In this document: in pieces, positions 51,136 to 59,338 of the stretch
Layout of the letters: the number at the start of each line of letters is the position of its first letter
Numbering within the stretch: position 1 is the first letter of the stretch
DNA from: Nitrospinae bacterium AH_259_B05_G02_I21
GTDB taxonomy: Bacteria; JADFOP01
Direction: 5' to 3'
Assembly (NCBI GenBank): GCA_027717595.1
Contig: JALLOF010000006.1
Coordinates: 17,319-81,318 of the forward strand
DNA: 64,000 nucleotides
Notes under the pieces: generated by a model
Told to the model about the DNA's origin: nothing
Seen by the model: the letters and a program-made list of their open reading frames with translations, nothing else
The model's database searches: none
Translations under genes and position numbers: made by a program

Positions 51136-52059
51136 TCAACCGGGCTCAGCACACTGGAGGCGCATGAGTTCTGGTTGATCAATGAAGGGCGTGGTCTCCA
51201 CCCCATAATCGTAGACAATGGGCCGGATGGAGAGTTGGCGGAGGAGGTCGCCGTAGGTCTGGCGGAGCGGTGCCAGGCGGGGGCTCGCGCAGTATTTCCT
51301 CAAAAGATCGCGGGTTGAGAGCATGAGGTTGACGAAGGAGCGTCGCTGGTGGGCCAAGGCGTGCGATTCGAGTGCGTCGGCGCAGTTTCGGGTCCAAAAA
51401 TCGCGGTAACACTTCCCGCGGCCCATCTGCTCGGCTGCCACACGGAGCCGCTGCAGGTTGAACTGGAGGATTTCGAACTCGTTGTCCGTCGGCTCGGGCC
51501 CCAGGTACCCGAGGCTGGAGGGCGGACCGAGGGTCTCTGGCGGCGATTCGGCCGGCTTAGGCGTCAGGCCGAGGCTTTTGCGGATATCGGCCAGGGTCGA
51601 GCGAATGGAGACCGGGTGGGCGGACGAGGGAGGCTCCAGAGCCTCCTTGTCCTGAAGGTTGGAGGCTTCGGCCAGGGCCACCTCGGTCCGCTGGAGGTGC
51701 TCCTCTATCAACGGCAGGCTTTGCCCAAGAAGATCGTGGCGGGCCTTGCGGCTGTGTGTCGCCACGAGATTGGCGAACACCTCAACCGCCCGCTGCAGGG
51801 CGAGCGCCTCGATGATGGCCTTGACGTCTTTCACCCCGAGGGACTCATCCCCCAAATGCCCCCCGATCATTTCGGCCAACCGTGCGACCTGGCCTTGAAG
51901 GTCCGCCGTGTGGCGTTTGACGGCCTCCCAGGAGAGGTTCGCTGGGGGTTGAGGATCAAGGGCGGGGGCGGCCGCAAGGGCGCTCGGGACGATAACGACG
52001 ACGCCCAGCCAGAGGGCGCGCCAACGACGGGTGATTGAGCTTCGGGGCCTTTTGTCCAT
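51136..52059 (-). CDS. Hypothetical secreted helical protein
   Basis: About 307 aa with an N-terminal basic region and signal segment (WLGVVVIVPSALAAA). The mature part is mostly helical (AVKRHTADLQGQVARLAEMI, LLGQSLPLIEEHLQRTEVAL), with a Pro-rich middle and Cys residues in GKCYRDFWTRNCADAL and KYCASP that could form disulfides in the periplasm. No family was recognised. ATG 52059 is chosen because it directly precedes the signal segment; the frame is open to 52125. It shares orientation with the TPR lipoprotein gene 16 bases upstream. Confidence 0.65.
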   Translation of the reverse strand: MDKRPRSSITRRWRALWLGVVVIVPSALAAAPALDPQPPANLSWEAVKRHTADLQGQVARLAEMIGGHLGDESLGVKDVKAIIEALALQRAVEVFANLVATHSRKARHDLLGQSLPLIEEHLQRTEVALAEASNLQDKEALEPPSSAHPVSIRSTLADIRKSLGLTPKPAESPPETLGPPSSLGYLGPEPTDNEFEILQFNLQRLRVAAEQMGRGKCYRDFWTRNCADALESHALAHQRRSFVNLMLSTRDLLRKYCASPRLAPLRQTYGDLLRQLSIRPIVYDYGVETTPFIDQPELMRLQCAEPG

Positions 52060-52075
52060 GCCGAATCGTCGCACC

Positions 52076-52456
52076 TCAACGGCGCGAAGACCGCTTAAGC
52101 TTGTCGTAGAGCTTGAACTCGCCACGAGCCTCTTTCTGCATGTCTTTTTCGTTGTAGATGAGCCCCAGGTAGTAGTGGCTATCGGGATCGTCGGGGTCTA
52201 TCGCCACGCCTTCCCTGTATGCGGCCAAGGCGTTATCAAACTCGTTTTGGCGGAACAGGGTATAGCCCAGCCCGAAATGGCCCCGTGGATTCGCAGGGTT
52301 CTCTTCGATTGCTTTTCGGAACTCGCGCTCCGCTTTTTCCAATTGACCCGAGCCGAGGTATTTCTGCCCCTTCTTGACGTGCCGGTCCTGGGCAACACTA
52401 CACGCCGCAACTCCTAGTACCACGATGCCGAGGATGAAGATACGTAGCATAGACAT
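52076..52456 (-). CDS. TPR-containing lipoprotein
   Basis: A 126-aa protein with a lipoprotein signal (ILGIVVLGVAACSVAQ, lipobox VAAC with Cys near residue 19) and about three TPR units: KGQKYLGSGQLEKAEREF, GHFGLGYTLFRQNEFDNAL and SHYYLGLIYNEKDMQKEA. It is probably anchored at the inner or outer membrane as a protein-binding scaffold. It lies just upstream of the hypothetical secreted protein and is divergent from the sirtuin gene. Confidence 0.8.
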   Translation of the reverse strand: MSMLRIFILGIVVLGVAACSVAQDRHVKKGQKYLGSGQLEKAEREFRKAIEENPANPRGHFGLGYTLFRQNEFDNALAAYREGVAIDPDDPDSHYYLGLIYNEKDMQKEARGEFKLYDKLKRSSRR

Positions 52457-52658
52457 GAATCAATCGTCGAGAGATGTCCCACCAAATGGAAAGTCCACCC
52501 AGGGGTTTGAAAAATAAGGAGAATACCCCCTGTCCGGCGCGAAGCATACCAAAGCGCCCGCCTCAGTGTCAACACAACCGGCTTATTTGACATCACCCCC
52601 CCTTTGTGATACCAAAAGGCCACACTTCGTTCGCCTTAGAATTCATCGAGCATTGACG

Positions 52659-53399
52659 ATGCCTACCCCTACAGGCCTCTCCGACGAGATCATCGACGCT
52701 CTGCGGAAGGCCCGCTCCGTTGTGGTCCTAACCGGAGCCGGCGTCTCGGCCGAAAGCGGGGTCCCGACGTTCCGGGGCCAGGAGGGCCTTTGGCGCAACT
52801 ACAACCCCCAGGAATTGGCGACCCCTGAGGCCTTCAACAAGGACCCGACGCTCGTATGGGAGTGGTACGACTGGCGTCGTGGTCTCATCGCCCCCCTGGA
52901 GCCCAACCCCGCCCACCTGGCAATTGCCGAGCTCGAGAAACGCTCGCCGTCGTTCCTCCTCATCACCCAGAACATCGACGGCCTCCACAAGAAGGGCGGA
53001 AGCAAACAGATGCTCGAGCTCCACGGCAACATCTGGAACGTGCGGTGCGTGGCCGAGGGCAATGTGACGGAAAACCACGACGTACCCCTGCAGAACATCC
53101 CGCCCATGTGCTCCTGTGGGGCGATGCTCAGGCCCCACATCGTCTGGTTCGGCGAATCCCTCGACCCCCACATCCTCCACCAGAGCCTCCAGGCTATCGA
53201 GGCGTGCGATTTCCTCATCGTTGCGGGCACAAGCGCCGTGGTGCAGCCGTCCGCAAGCTTCCCCATCATGGCCCGTGAGCGGGGGGCGACGGTCCTTGAG
53301 GTCAACATGGAGCCGACGCCCATCTCGTCGGTCGTCAATAGCTCTCTCTTTGGGAAGGCCGGCGAGCTCCTCCCGCAGCTTGTTGCATCCTTGGGCTGA
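52659..53399 (+). CDS. Sir2-family NAD-dependent protein deacylase (CobB-like)
   Basis: A 246-aa class III sirtuin. The NAD-binding loop is VLTGAGVSAESGVPTFRG near 22-39, TQNIDGLH near 108, and the catalytic His lies in ELHGNIWNVRC. The Tyr/Arg pair in WYDWRR that marks desuccinylase/demalonylase sirtuins is present. The usual four zinc cysteines are incomplete: the first pair reads RCVAEG, with Glu in the place of the second Cys, and the second pair reads MCSCG. ATG 52659 begins MPTPTGLSDE; the frame is open to 52566. It lies 9 bases upstream of hisS. Confidence 0.92.
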   Translation: MPTPTGLSDEIIDALRKARSVVVLTGAGVSAESGVPTFRGQEGLWRNYNPQELATPEAFNKDPTLVWEWYDWRRGLIAPLEPNPAHLAIAELEKRSPSFLLITQNIDGLHKKGGSKQMLELHGNIWNVRCVAEGNVTENHDVPLQNIPPMCSCGAMLRPHIVWFGESLDPHILHQSLQAIEACDFLIVAGTSAVVQPSASFPIMARERGATVLEVNMEPTPISSVVNSSLFGKAGELLPQLVASLG

Positions 53400-53408
53400 G
53401 GCGCACAC

Positions 53409-54674
53409 ATGTCCCTTCGAGCCGTCCGGGGTGTGAAAGACATCCTTCCAGGCGAGGTCGAGTTGTGGGAGGTCGTCGAGGCCGAAGCCCGAAGGCTCTT
53501 CAAAACCTTTGGATACGCCGAGATCAAGATTCCCGTCTTCGAGCACACGAGCCTCTTTGCCCGCTCCCTGGGCGAGACGACCGACATCGTGCAGAAGGAG
53601 ATGTATACGTTCGAGGACCGAGGGGGTGATTCGATCACGCTTCGTCCCGAGGCCACCGCCTCCCTAGTTCGGGCCTACATCGAGCACAACCTCTTCCATC
53701 CCCCCCGGCTTCTCAAGGTATTTACCATCGGCCCGATGTTCCGCTACGAACGGCCCCAGGCGGGCCGCTTCAGGCAGTTCTACCAGGTTAACGCGGAGGC
53801 CTTCGGCTCGGACAATCCCGCCGTAGACGCCGAGATCCTCGTCTTTGTCGATAAACTCCTTCGAGCCCTTCACCTCGATGACCTTGAGGTGAGATTGAAT
53901 TCGCTTGGAGACGAGGCCTGCCGGCCCCGCTACACCGAAGCCCTGACGGCGTTTCTCCAGCGCCGCCGGGACGCTCTTTGCGAGGACTGCGACCAGCGCA
54001 TCGACTTAAACCCCATGCGGGTTTTCGACTGCAAGACCCCGGGTTGCCAGGAGTTGAAGGAAGCGGCCCCTACTATCGGCGAGTACCTCTGCGAGGCCTG
54101 CGTGGATCACTTCGAGCAGGTCAAGGCCCACCTGGCCCGGGTCGACATCCCCGTTCACCTAGACCCCCAGCTCGTCCGAGGCCTGGACTACTACACGCGC
54201 ACGACGTTTGAGGTGGTGAGCGCTCGGCTGGGGGCTCAAGACGCCGTCTGCGGCGGCGGCCGCTACGATGGGCTGGTCGAGGCGCTCGGGGGCCCGCCAA
54301 CGCCCGCGATTGGATTTGCCATCGGCATAGAGAGGCTCGTGAGCCTTCTTGACCGTTCTCGCCTTCCCCTCGACGAAGGCACACCTCAGCTCTTCATCGC
54401 CACCGTGGGTGAAGGGGTCGACGAGGTGGCGTTTGAAATCATGCACGCCCTGCGGAGCGCTTCTATCCGGGTGGAGAGGGAGTACGAGAGCCGAAGCCTC
54501 AAGGCCCAGATGAAAGTGGCCGACCGCTCCAAAGCTCAGTACACCCTGATTCTGGGTGGGGACGAGCTCGCCCGGGGGGCGGCCCTCCTTCGCAACATGG
54601 CTGCCAGCTCTCAGGAGGAGATCGCTCTCGACAGCCTCGTCGAGGAGATTAAGGCCCGTCTCGCCCTTCCCTAG
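53409..54674 (+). CDS. hisS: Histidyl-tRNA synthetase
   Basis: A 421-aa class II synthetase. Motif 2 lies around FTIGPMFRYERPQAGRFRQF near 105-124, the His-specific motif LVRGLDYYTRTTFEV is near 255-270, and motif 3 includes GFAIGIERL near 303-311. A C-terminal anticodon-binding domain follows. The family-typical start MSLRAVRGVKDILPGE fits the ATG at 53409. It lies 9 bases after the sirtuin gene. Confidence 0.97.
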   Translation: MSLRAVRGVKDILPGEVELWEVVEAEARRLFKTFGYAEIKIPVFEHTSLFARSLGETTDIVQKEMYTFEDRGGDSITLRPEATASLVRAYIEHNLFHPPRLLKVFTIGPMFRYERPQAGRFRQFYQVNAEAFGSDNPAVDAEILVFVDKLLRALHLDDLEVRLNSLGDEACRPRYTEALTAFLQRRRDALCEDCDQRIDLNPMRVFDCKTPGCQELKEAAPTIGEYLCEACVDHFEQVKAHLARVDIPVHLDPQLVRGLDYYTRTTFEVVSARLGAQDAVCGGGRYDGLVEALGGPPTPAIGFAIGIERLVSLLDRSRLPLDEGTPQLFIATVGEGVDEVAFEIMHALRSASIRVEREYESRSLKAQMKVADRSKAQYTLILGGDELARGAALLRNMAASSQEEIALDSLVEEIKARLALP

Positions 54675-54678
54675 CCGG

Positions 54679-55080
54679 TCACCTCTGCCCAGGCCGCGTG
54701 ACGATGATGACCTCCCCTCGGTCGAGTTTTCCCTGGATGTAGCGCTTGGCCGCCCCTTTCAGCAGCTCTCGGGTCGGGGGGAGGAGCAGGGCAAAGCCGA
54801 CCGTGTCGGTCAGAAGGCCGGGGGTGAGAAGCAACAGCCCTCCCGCCAGGACGCAGGCGCCGTTGACGAGGTCGTCGGCCGGAAGGTGGCCGGCCTCGAG
54901 GTCTCTCTGGATGCGCTGGAGAATGGCGAACCCTTGCGAGCGGGCGAAGGCGGCCCCGGCAATCCCTGTGCCCACGACGATTAGAAGGGTGTTCACGGTC
55001 CCAATCGCTGAGCCGATCCGAATGAGCAAAGCCAGCTCAAGCAAGGGAACGCCGATGAAGAGCGCAAGGAGATAAATCAT
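54679..55080 (-). CDS. fxsA: FxsA family membrane protein
   Basis: A 133-aa inner-membrane protein of the FxsA family. FxsA of E. coli eases exclusion of T7 by F-plasmid PifA when overproduced. Hydrophobic segments include LLALFIGVPLLELALLI and VNTLLIVVGTGIAGAAFA, and the family-type RDLEAGHLPADDLVNGACVLAGGLLLLTPGLLTD region follows (shown here in shorter form near 60-93). It converges with hisS, ending 4 bases from the hisS stop. Confidence 0.9.
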   Translation of the reverse strand: MIYLLALFIGVPLLELALLIRIGSAIGTVNTLLIVVGTGIAGAAFARSQGFAILQRIQRDLEAGHLPADDLVNGACVLAGGLLLLTPGLLTDTVGFALLLPPTRELLKGAAKRYIQGKLDRGEVIIVTRPGQR

Positions 55081-55152
55081 GATGAGGTGGCCGCCCTCAC
55101 GTGTAGGTCAGGAAGGCATGCTACACGGGTGCTCGAAGGCGCGTCAAGGGGC

Positions 55153-55181
55153 TTCGGGGCTGGCTGCCGACGTGGTATAGT
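55153..55181 (+). promoter_or_regulatory. Candidate extended -10 promoter for the MEMO gene
   Basis: TATAGT (55176-55181) with TG one base before it forms an extended -10. A partial -35 TTCGGG (55153-55158) lies 17 bases upstream. Start of transcription about 40 bases before the gene. Confidence 0.45.
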
Positions 55182-55228
55182 TACCGGAAGAGCAATAAGC
55201 CCACCCAACGGGTGATCTGGAGGATGTC

Positions 55229-56035
55229 TTGATTCGCCAGCCCGCCGTCGCCGGACAATTTTACGCCGACTCCCCCGAGGCGTTGGCGGGCGAGATTGCC
55301 CGGTGCGTCGAAGAGGCCGTCGAGCCGGTCCCCGCGATAGCGGTGGTCGTCCCTCACGCCGGCTACCTCTACTCCGGCTCCGTCGCCGGGGCCGTCTACA
55401 GCCGGGTTCGCATACCCGAGAGGGTGGTCATCGTCGGGGTCAACCATCAGGGAATCGGGGCTGATTCGGCGATTATGACGGAGGGAGCCTGGGCCACGCC
55501 CATCGGAGAGGTGCCCATAGACGAGGAGCTGGCCGAGACGATCCTGCATCGCTCCGACACGCTGCGAAACGACGCCCGGGCGCACCAAGATGAGCATTCC
55601 CTCGAGGTCCAGGTGCCCTTTCTGCAGCATTTTCAACCAAATCTGCGGATTGTCCCCATCGCCCTCCACCGGGCCGACTCTGAGGTCTGCCGGGACGTGG
55701 GTGAGGCGTGCGCCGAGGCGATTAAGCAAATCGGTCACCCGACGCTTCTGGTGGCAAGCACTGACCTCAGCCACGAGCAGCGAAACTACGAACGCCTCCA
55801 GGCCAACGACGCGCTGGTCATCGAGCGAATCCTGGAGCGCGACCCCGATGGGCTCCTGCAAGCCGTCGCCGACCATCGCGTCACCATGTGCGGCTTCGGG
55901 CCGACGGCGGCCGTCTTGGCCGCCGCCAACAGGTTGGGGGCCACCGAGGCGTCTCTCGTGCAATATACGGACTCGTACGCCGTCAGCCGCTCGACCGACT
56001 ACGTGGTCGGGTACGCTGGCATCTACATCATATGA
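55229..56035 (+). CDS. amrB: MEMO1/AmmeMemoRadiSam system protein B
   Basis: A 268-aa MEMO-family protein. It begins RQPAVAGQFYADSPEAL and has the metal-binding PHAGYLYSG near 43-51, GVNHQG, the DEHSLEVQVPFLQHF motif near 125-139 and ASTDLSHEQ near 178. The bacterial role is with an AMMECR1 protein and a radical-SAM enzyme (AmmeMemoRadiSam system); neither partner gene is in this window. TTG start with GGAGG five bases upstream. The following gltX gene begins 48 bases later. Confidence 0.9.
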   Translation: MIRQPAVAGQFYADSPEALAGEIARCVEEAVEPVPAIAVVVPHAGYLYSGSVAGAVYSRVRIPERVVIVGVNHQGIGADSAIMTEGAWATPIGEVPIDEELAETILHRSDTLRNDARAHQDEHSLEVQVPFLQHFQPNLRIVPIALHRADSEVCRDVGEACAEAIKQIGHPTLLVASTDLSHEQRNYERLQANDALVIERILERDPDGLLQAVADHRVTMCGFGPTAAVLAAANRLGATEASLVQYTDSYAVSRSTDYVVGYAGIYII

Positions 56036-56083
56036 GATACTTCATCCGCAGTATCACAATTCATGTGATAGGTCCCTGAATTT

Positions 56084-57523
56084 ATGACGGATACGGTCCG
56101 CGTACGGTTCGCCCCGAGCCCAACCGGTCCGCTCCATATCGGTAGTGTGCGGACCGCCCTGTTCAACTGGCTCTTCGCCCGCCACCATGGGGGGGTCTTC
56201 ATCCTGCGGATCGAGGACACGGACATCGCCCGCTCAACGCCCGAATACGAGGATGCTATTCTCGACGGGCTAATCTGGCTCGGCCTCGACTGGGACGAAG
56301 GGCCCTTCCGCCAGAGCGAGCGGGACGACATCTACGCCGAACACCTAGAGCGCCTCAAAGCGGCCAGCAACGTCTATCCATGTTACTGCTTGCCGGAAGA
56401 GCTCGAGGCCCGCCGCAAGGAGGCCTTGGCGAAGGGCGAGACTCCGCGCTACGACGGGCGGTGCCGCGACCGGCCGGACCCTCCTCCGGCCGGGCAGGAG
56501 CCGGCCTGGCGCCTCCGGATGCCTCAAGAAGGCGCCACCACCATCACCGACCTCATCCGCGGCCCCATAACGACTGAAAACAGCCAGCTCGACGACCTCA
56601 TCATGGCCCGCTCCGACGGGACCCCGACCTACAACTTCGTCGTCGTCGTGGACGACGCCACCATGGGCGTAACCCACGTCATCCGGGGCGACGACCACCT
56701 CGCCAACACCCCGAAACAGGTCCATATCTACGAGATGCTCGGATACCCCCTTCCCTCCTTCGCCCACCAGTCCCTGATCCTCGGGCCGGATAAAGGCAAG
56801 CTCAGCAAGCGTCACGGAGCGGCCAGCGTAACCGAGTACCGAGCGATAGGGTACCTCTCAGAGGCGCTCGCCAACTACCTGCTCCGCCTCGGCTGGTCCC
56901 ACGGCGACCAGGAAATCTTCAGCCGCAAAGAGATGATCGATCTGTTCGGCCTCGAGGCGATGACCAAGTCCCCTGTCATCTACAACCCGGAAAAGCTCCT
57001 TTGGCTCAACGCCCACTACCTGAGGCAGGCCGAGCCCAAGCGGCTTTGCGCTCTCCTGGAGCCCTTTCTTCCAGCCGCGGGGGTCGGTGTGGAGCGCTTT
57101 CGCGCCGACGAGGCGAAGGCCCTGGGGGCTGCGCGATCCTGGCAGGAGCGGAGCCGCACCCTCGTCGAGCTGGCCGAGGGGGTCTCGATGTTTTACGCCG
57201 ATGAGGTCGTCTACGACGAGGAGGCGGCCCGGAAATTCCTGACCCCCGAGCGAATCCCCATCTTCGAGGAGCTCATAGGGCGGCTGGAGGCGCTGGAGTC
57301 CTTCGACGAGGCAGCCATCGAGGCGGCTCTTATGGGGGTCGTCGAATCACACGGGCTGAAGCTCGGGAAGGTTGCTCAGCCGTGCCGGGTGGCGCTGACC
57401 GGCAAGACGGTCAGCCCCGGCATCTTCGAAGTCATGGCTCTCATGGGCCGAGAGGTCGTGGTCAGCCGCCTCAGAGAGGCCGTGGCCTGGATGGAGCAGC
57501 GAAAGGCCACCTCAACCTCCTGA
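56084..57523 (+). CDS. gltX: Glutamyl-tRNA synthetase
   Basis: A 479-aa class I synthetase. The HIGH motif is PLHIGSVRTALFN near 16-28, and the KMSKS-type motif is KGKLSKRHG near 243-251. GDDHLANTPKQ and the ELLWLN-like anticodon domain start are typical. Its ACCTCAACCTCC-TGA end begins a 38-bp sequence repeated at 61722, after the CBASS genes. Downstream is tRNA-Gln, the substrate of a non-discriminating GluRS; whether this enzyme charges tRNA-Gln depends on GatCAB elsewhere. Confidence 0.97.
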   Translation: MTDTVRVRFAPSPTGPLHIGSVRTALFNWLFARHHGGVFILRIEDTDIARSTPEYEDAILDGLIWLGLDWDEGPFRQSERDDIYAEHLERLKAASNVYPCYCLPEELEARRKEALAKGETPRYDGRCRDRPDPPPAGQEPAWRLRMPQEGATTITDLIRGPITTENSQLDDLIMARSDGTPTYNFVVVVDDATMGVTHVIRGDDHLANTPKQVHIYEMLGYPLPSFAHQSLILGPDKGKLSKRHGAASVTEYRAIGYLSEALANYLLRLGWSHGDQEIFSRKEMIDLFGLEAMTKSPVIYNPEKLLWLNAHYLRQAEPKRLCALLEPFLPAAGVGVERFRADEAKALGAARSWQERSRTLVELAEGVSMFYADEVVYDEEAARKFLTPERIPIFEELIGRLEALESFDEAAIEAALMGVVESHGLKLGKVAQPCRVALTGKTVSPGIFEVMALMGREVVVSRLREAVAWMEQRKATSTS

Positions 57524-57555
57524 TTTCGCCTTGACCTGCTCTCTATTTGCGCTAT
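57518..57555 (+). repeat. 38-bp imperfect direct repeat, left copy (CBASS island boundary)
   Basis: This copy starts with TCC-TGA, the gltX stop, and continues with a TTGACC-N16-TATCCT promoter-like sequence (57531-57558). It matches 61722-61759 at 32 of 38 positions. It is the likely left edge of an inserted segment: the equivalent right copy begins at the stop codon of the last island gene and drives tRNA-Gln. Confidence 0.75.
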
Positions 57556-57643
57556 CCTTAATTAAACAATACTTTACGACCAAAACAATTAGGACATACA
57601 TCAAAAATCCCCTTGGTGAACTGGGCATTCGGGACTTTCCCCC

Positions 57644-57696
57644 TTGACAGTACAACATCTGGTGGTATATTGGGTGGAGGTACTCAAAATAGAGTA
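57644..57696 (+). promoter_or_regulatory. Promoter of the CBASS operon with adjacent dyad
   Basis: TTGACA (57644-57649), a 16-base spacer and TATATT (57666-57671) form a strong promoter with transcription expected near 57678. Immediately after lies the inverted repeat TACTC-AAAATA-GAGTA (57681-57696), at about +4 to +19, a possible repressor site. The gap 57559-57843 otherwise holds no gene. Confidence 0.65.
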
Positions 57697-57843
57697 TAGT
57701 CCCTAGGAAGCATTATTAAGCCCGGAAGTTTTGGGCGAGCACCTTCTTCAAGCAAGGTCTAATCCCAACTACTTCAGCTTCAAAGGCTTCCGAGGAACAG
57801 CGTGGGTTTTTCCTGTCAGTCGTCTCGTTGTGAGGATTCATAT

Positions 57844-58815
57844 ATGACTGAGCCACTCATAAGTCACACTAAAATTAAGGCTTTTGCTGAGGAGAGGGTA
57901 AATCTGCCGAGCGAGACCGCCAAGAAGCACCGCGTTCAGGTTAATGGACTACGCGAGCGCCTAGAGGCCCACATCGCGGCGAACCCAGGTTTCGCCCTGG
58001 TCAAAATGCTCCACGCCGGAAGTGTTGCCAAGGGCACGGCACTTAGGACAATCAATGATCTCGACGTTGCGGTTTACGTGAAGAAAGATGAAGCTCCAAT
58101 GAGCGACGAAGAACTCGTGCCCTGGCTTGCGACCCGGCTTCGGGAGGCAAACCCAAATATGAAGCCTGAACAGTTCGACGATAGCCAGCCCCACTGTGTG
58201 ACCGTGAGATTCAGAGGGACCGGCCTTGATGTAGACGTCGTTCCCGTGCTCTACGAGGGAGATGAACACGACCTCGGATACCTTATCGCTAAGGACACAG
58301 GTGAGCGCACTCTGACGAGCATCCCCCTTCACCTAGAGTTCATCCGCACCCGCAAGAAGGCTCACCCTGACCACTTCGCCCAGGTCGTGCGTCTTGTCAA
58401 GTGGTGGGTGAACCAACAAAAAGACCGGGACACGTTCTTCAGGTGCAAGTCGTTCATGGTGGAGCTGATTGTCGCCCATCTTGCCGACCGCGGGGTCATA
58501 TTGTCGGACTACCCCACTGCACTTGAGGGGCTCTTTTCATATATGGTGAGGACTGGGCTCCAGGAGCGGATCGCGTTCACCGACTACTTCGCTACAAGCG
58601 AACTGCCTCCTTCGAACGGCACCCCGATCGAGATCTTCGACCCCGTCAACCCATCAAACAACATCGCCAGCCGATACACAACGGCTGATCTAACATCGTT
58701 TGTCGACGCAGCCGAGCAAGCTGCGGATGCCATCTCAGAAGCTCACTATGCTACCACCAAGGGCCGAGCGGTGGAATGTTGGCAGATCGTACTGGGCCCA
58801 TCATTCAGGGGTTAG
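57844..58815 (+). CDS. CBASS CD-NTase (cyclic oligonucleotide synthase)
   Basis: A 323-aa nucleotidyltransferase of the cGAS/DncV-like family, which after phage infection makes a cyclic di- or trinucleotide alarm. The signature HAGSVAKGTALRTINDLDV places GS at 59-60 and catalytic Asp at 72 and 74. GTGLDVDVVPV near 125-135 supplies the third Asp. The C-terminal helical half includes VRLVKWWVNQQKD. ATG 57844 follows GAGGA with 8-base spacing; the frame is open to 57802. It heads the operon with HORMA, TRIP13 and Cap4-like genes, a type III CBASS. The exact clade and product were not assigned. Confidence 0.9.
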   Translation: MTEPLISHTKIKAFAEERVNLPSETAKKHRVQVNGLRERLEAHIAANPGFALVKMLHAGSVAKGTALRTINDLDVAVYVKKDEAPMSDEELVPWLATRLREANPNMKPEQFDDSQPHCVTVRFRGTGLDVDVVPVLYEGDEHDLGYLIAKDTGERTLTSIPLHLEFIRTRKKAHPDHFAQVVRLVKWWVNQQKDRDTFFRCKSFMVELIVAHLADRGVILSDYPTALEGLFSYMVRTGLQERIAFTDYFATSELPPSNGTPIEIFDPVNPSNNIASRYTTADLTSFVDAAEQAADAISEAHYATTKGRAVECWQIVLGPSFRG

Positions 58816-58819
58816 TGGA

Positions 58820-59323
58820 ATGACCTACACCATGACAACTACAAGAACATTCACGAGGACCAGTGCCCAATACATCGCGTCCAAAGTCGTTTCGGACCTA
58901 CGTCGCATGCTTAGTTACTACGGCAAACCGTCCGAAAGCTGGATCGATGCCTATTATGAAGAGCTCTCCGAGTTGCTTGCCAACGGCTACGTTGAGAACG
59001 TGGAGTACGGGTTTAAGCGCAACGGGAAGCGAGTCGTGAGCCTTTACTATGCGGTTCGTGCCGACGGAAGCCTCAGCGATAACCGAGCAGGAGGCGTCTA
59101 CGCATGGACTGACACCGCCGGAGCCGCCTGGTTCTCCTTTTTGAACTACACGAACAAATGGTGGAGGCTCTCTCAGGAGGAACGAAACCGCTTCCGTTCA
59201 CGACTCCCGTTCCGACGTACCGTTGGCGAGGCGCCCGGAGACGGGTATGGATATTGGATTACTGACCGCTCGTACACTGCCGACGGAGTCGGCACCCAAC
59301 GACGCACCTTCCGGCCCTACTAA
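58820..59323 (+). CDS. CBASS HORMA-domain protein (Cap7-like)
   Basis: A 167-aa bacterial HORMA protein. In type III CBASS it binds and activates the CD-NTase on recognising a target peptide and is disassembled by TRIP13. The N-terminal FTRTSAQYIASKVVSDLRRM, the GKPSESWIDAYYEELSELL helix (split in the alignment) and NGYVENVEYGFKRNGKRV match the family, as do the Trp-rich NKWWRLSQEERNRFRSRLPF and the C-terminal YWITDRSY-RRTFRPY closure segment. It starts 4 bases after the synthase stop; ATG 58832 is an alternative start. Confidence 0.87.
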   Translation: MTYTMTTTRTFTRTSAQYIASKVVSDLRRMLSYYGKPSESWIDAYYEELSELLANGYVENVEYGFKRNGKRVVSLYYAVRADGSLSDNRAGGVYAWTDTAGAAWFSFLNYTNKWWRLSQEERNRFRSRLPFRRTVGEAPGDGYGYWITDRSYTADGVGTQRRTFRPY

Positions 59324-59338
59324 GGAGGACCTCAGGCT

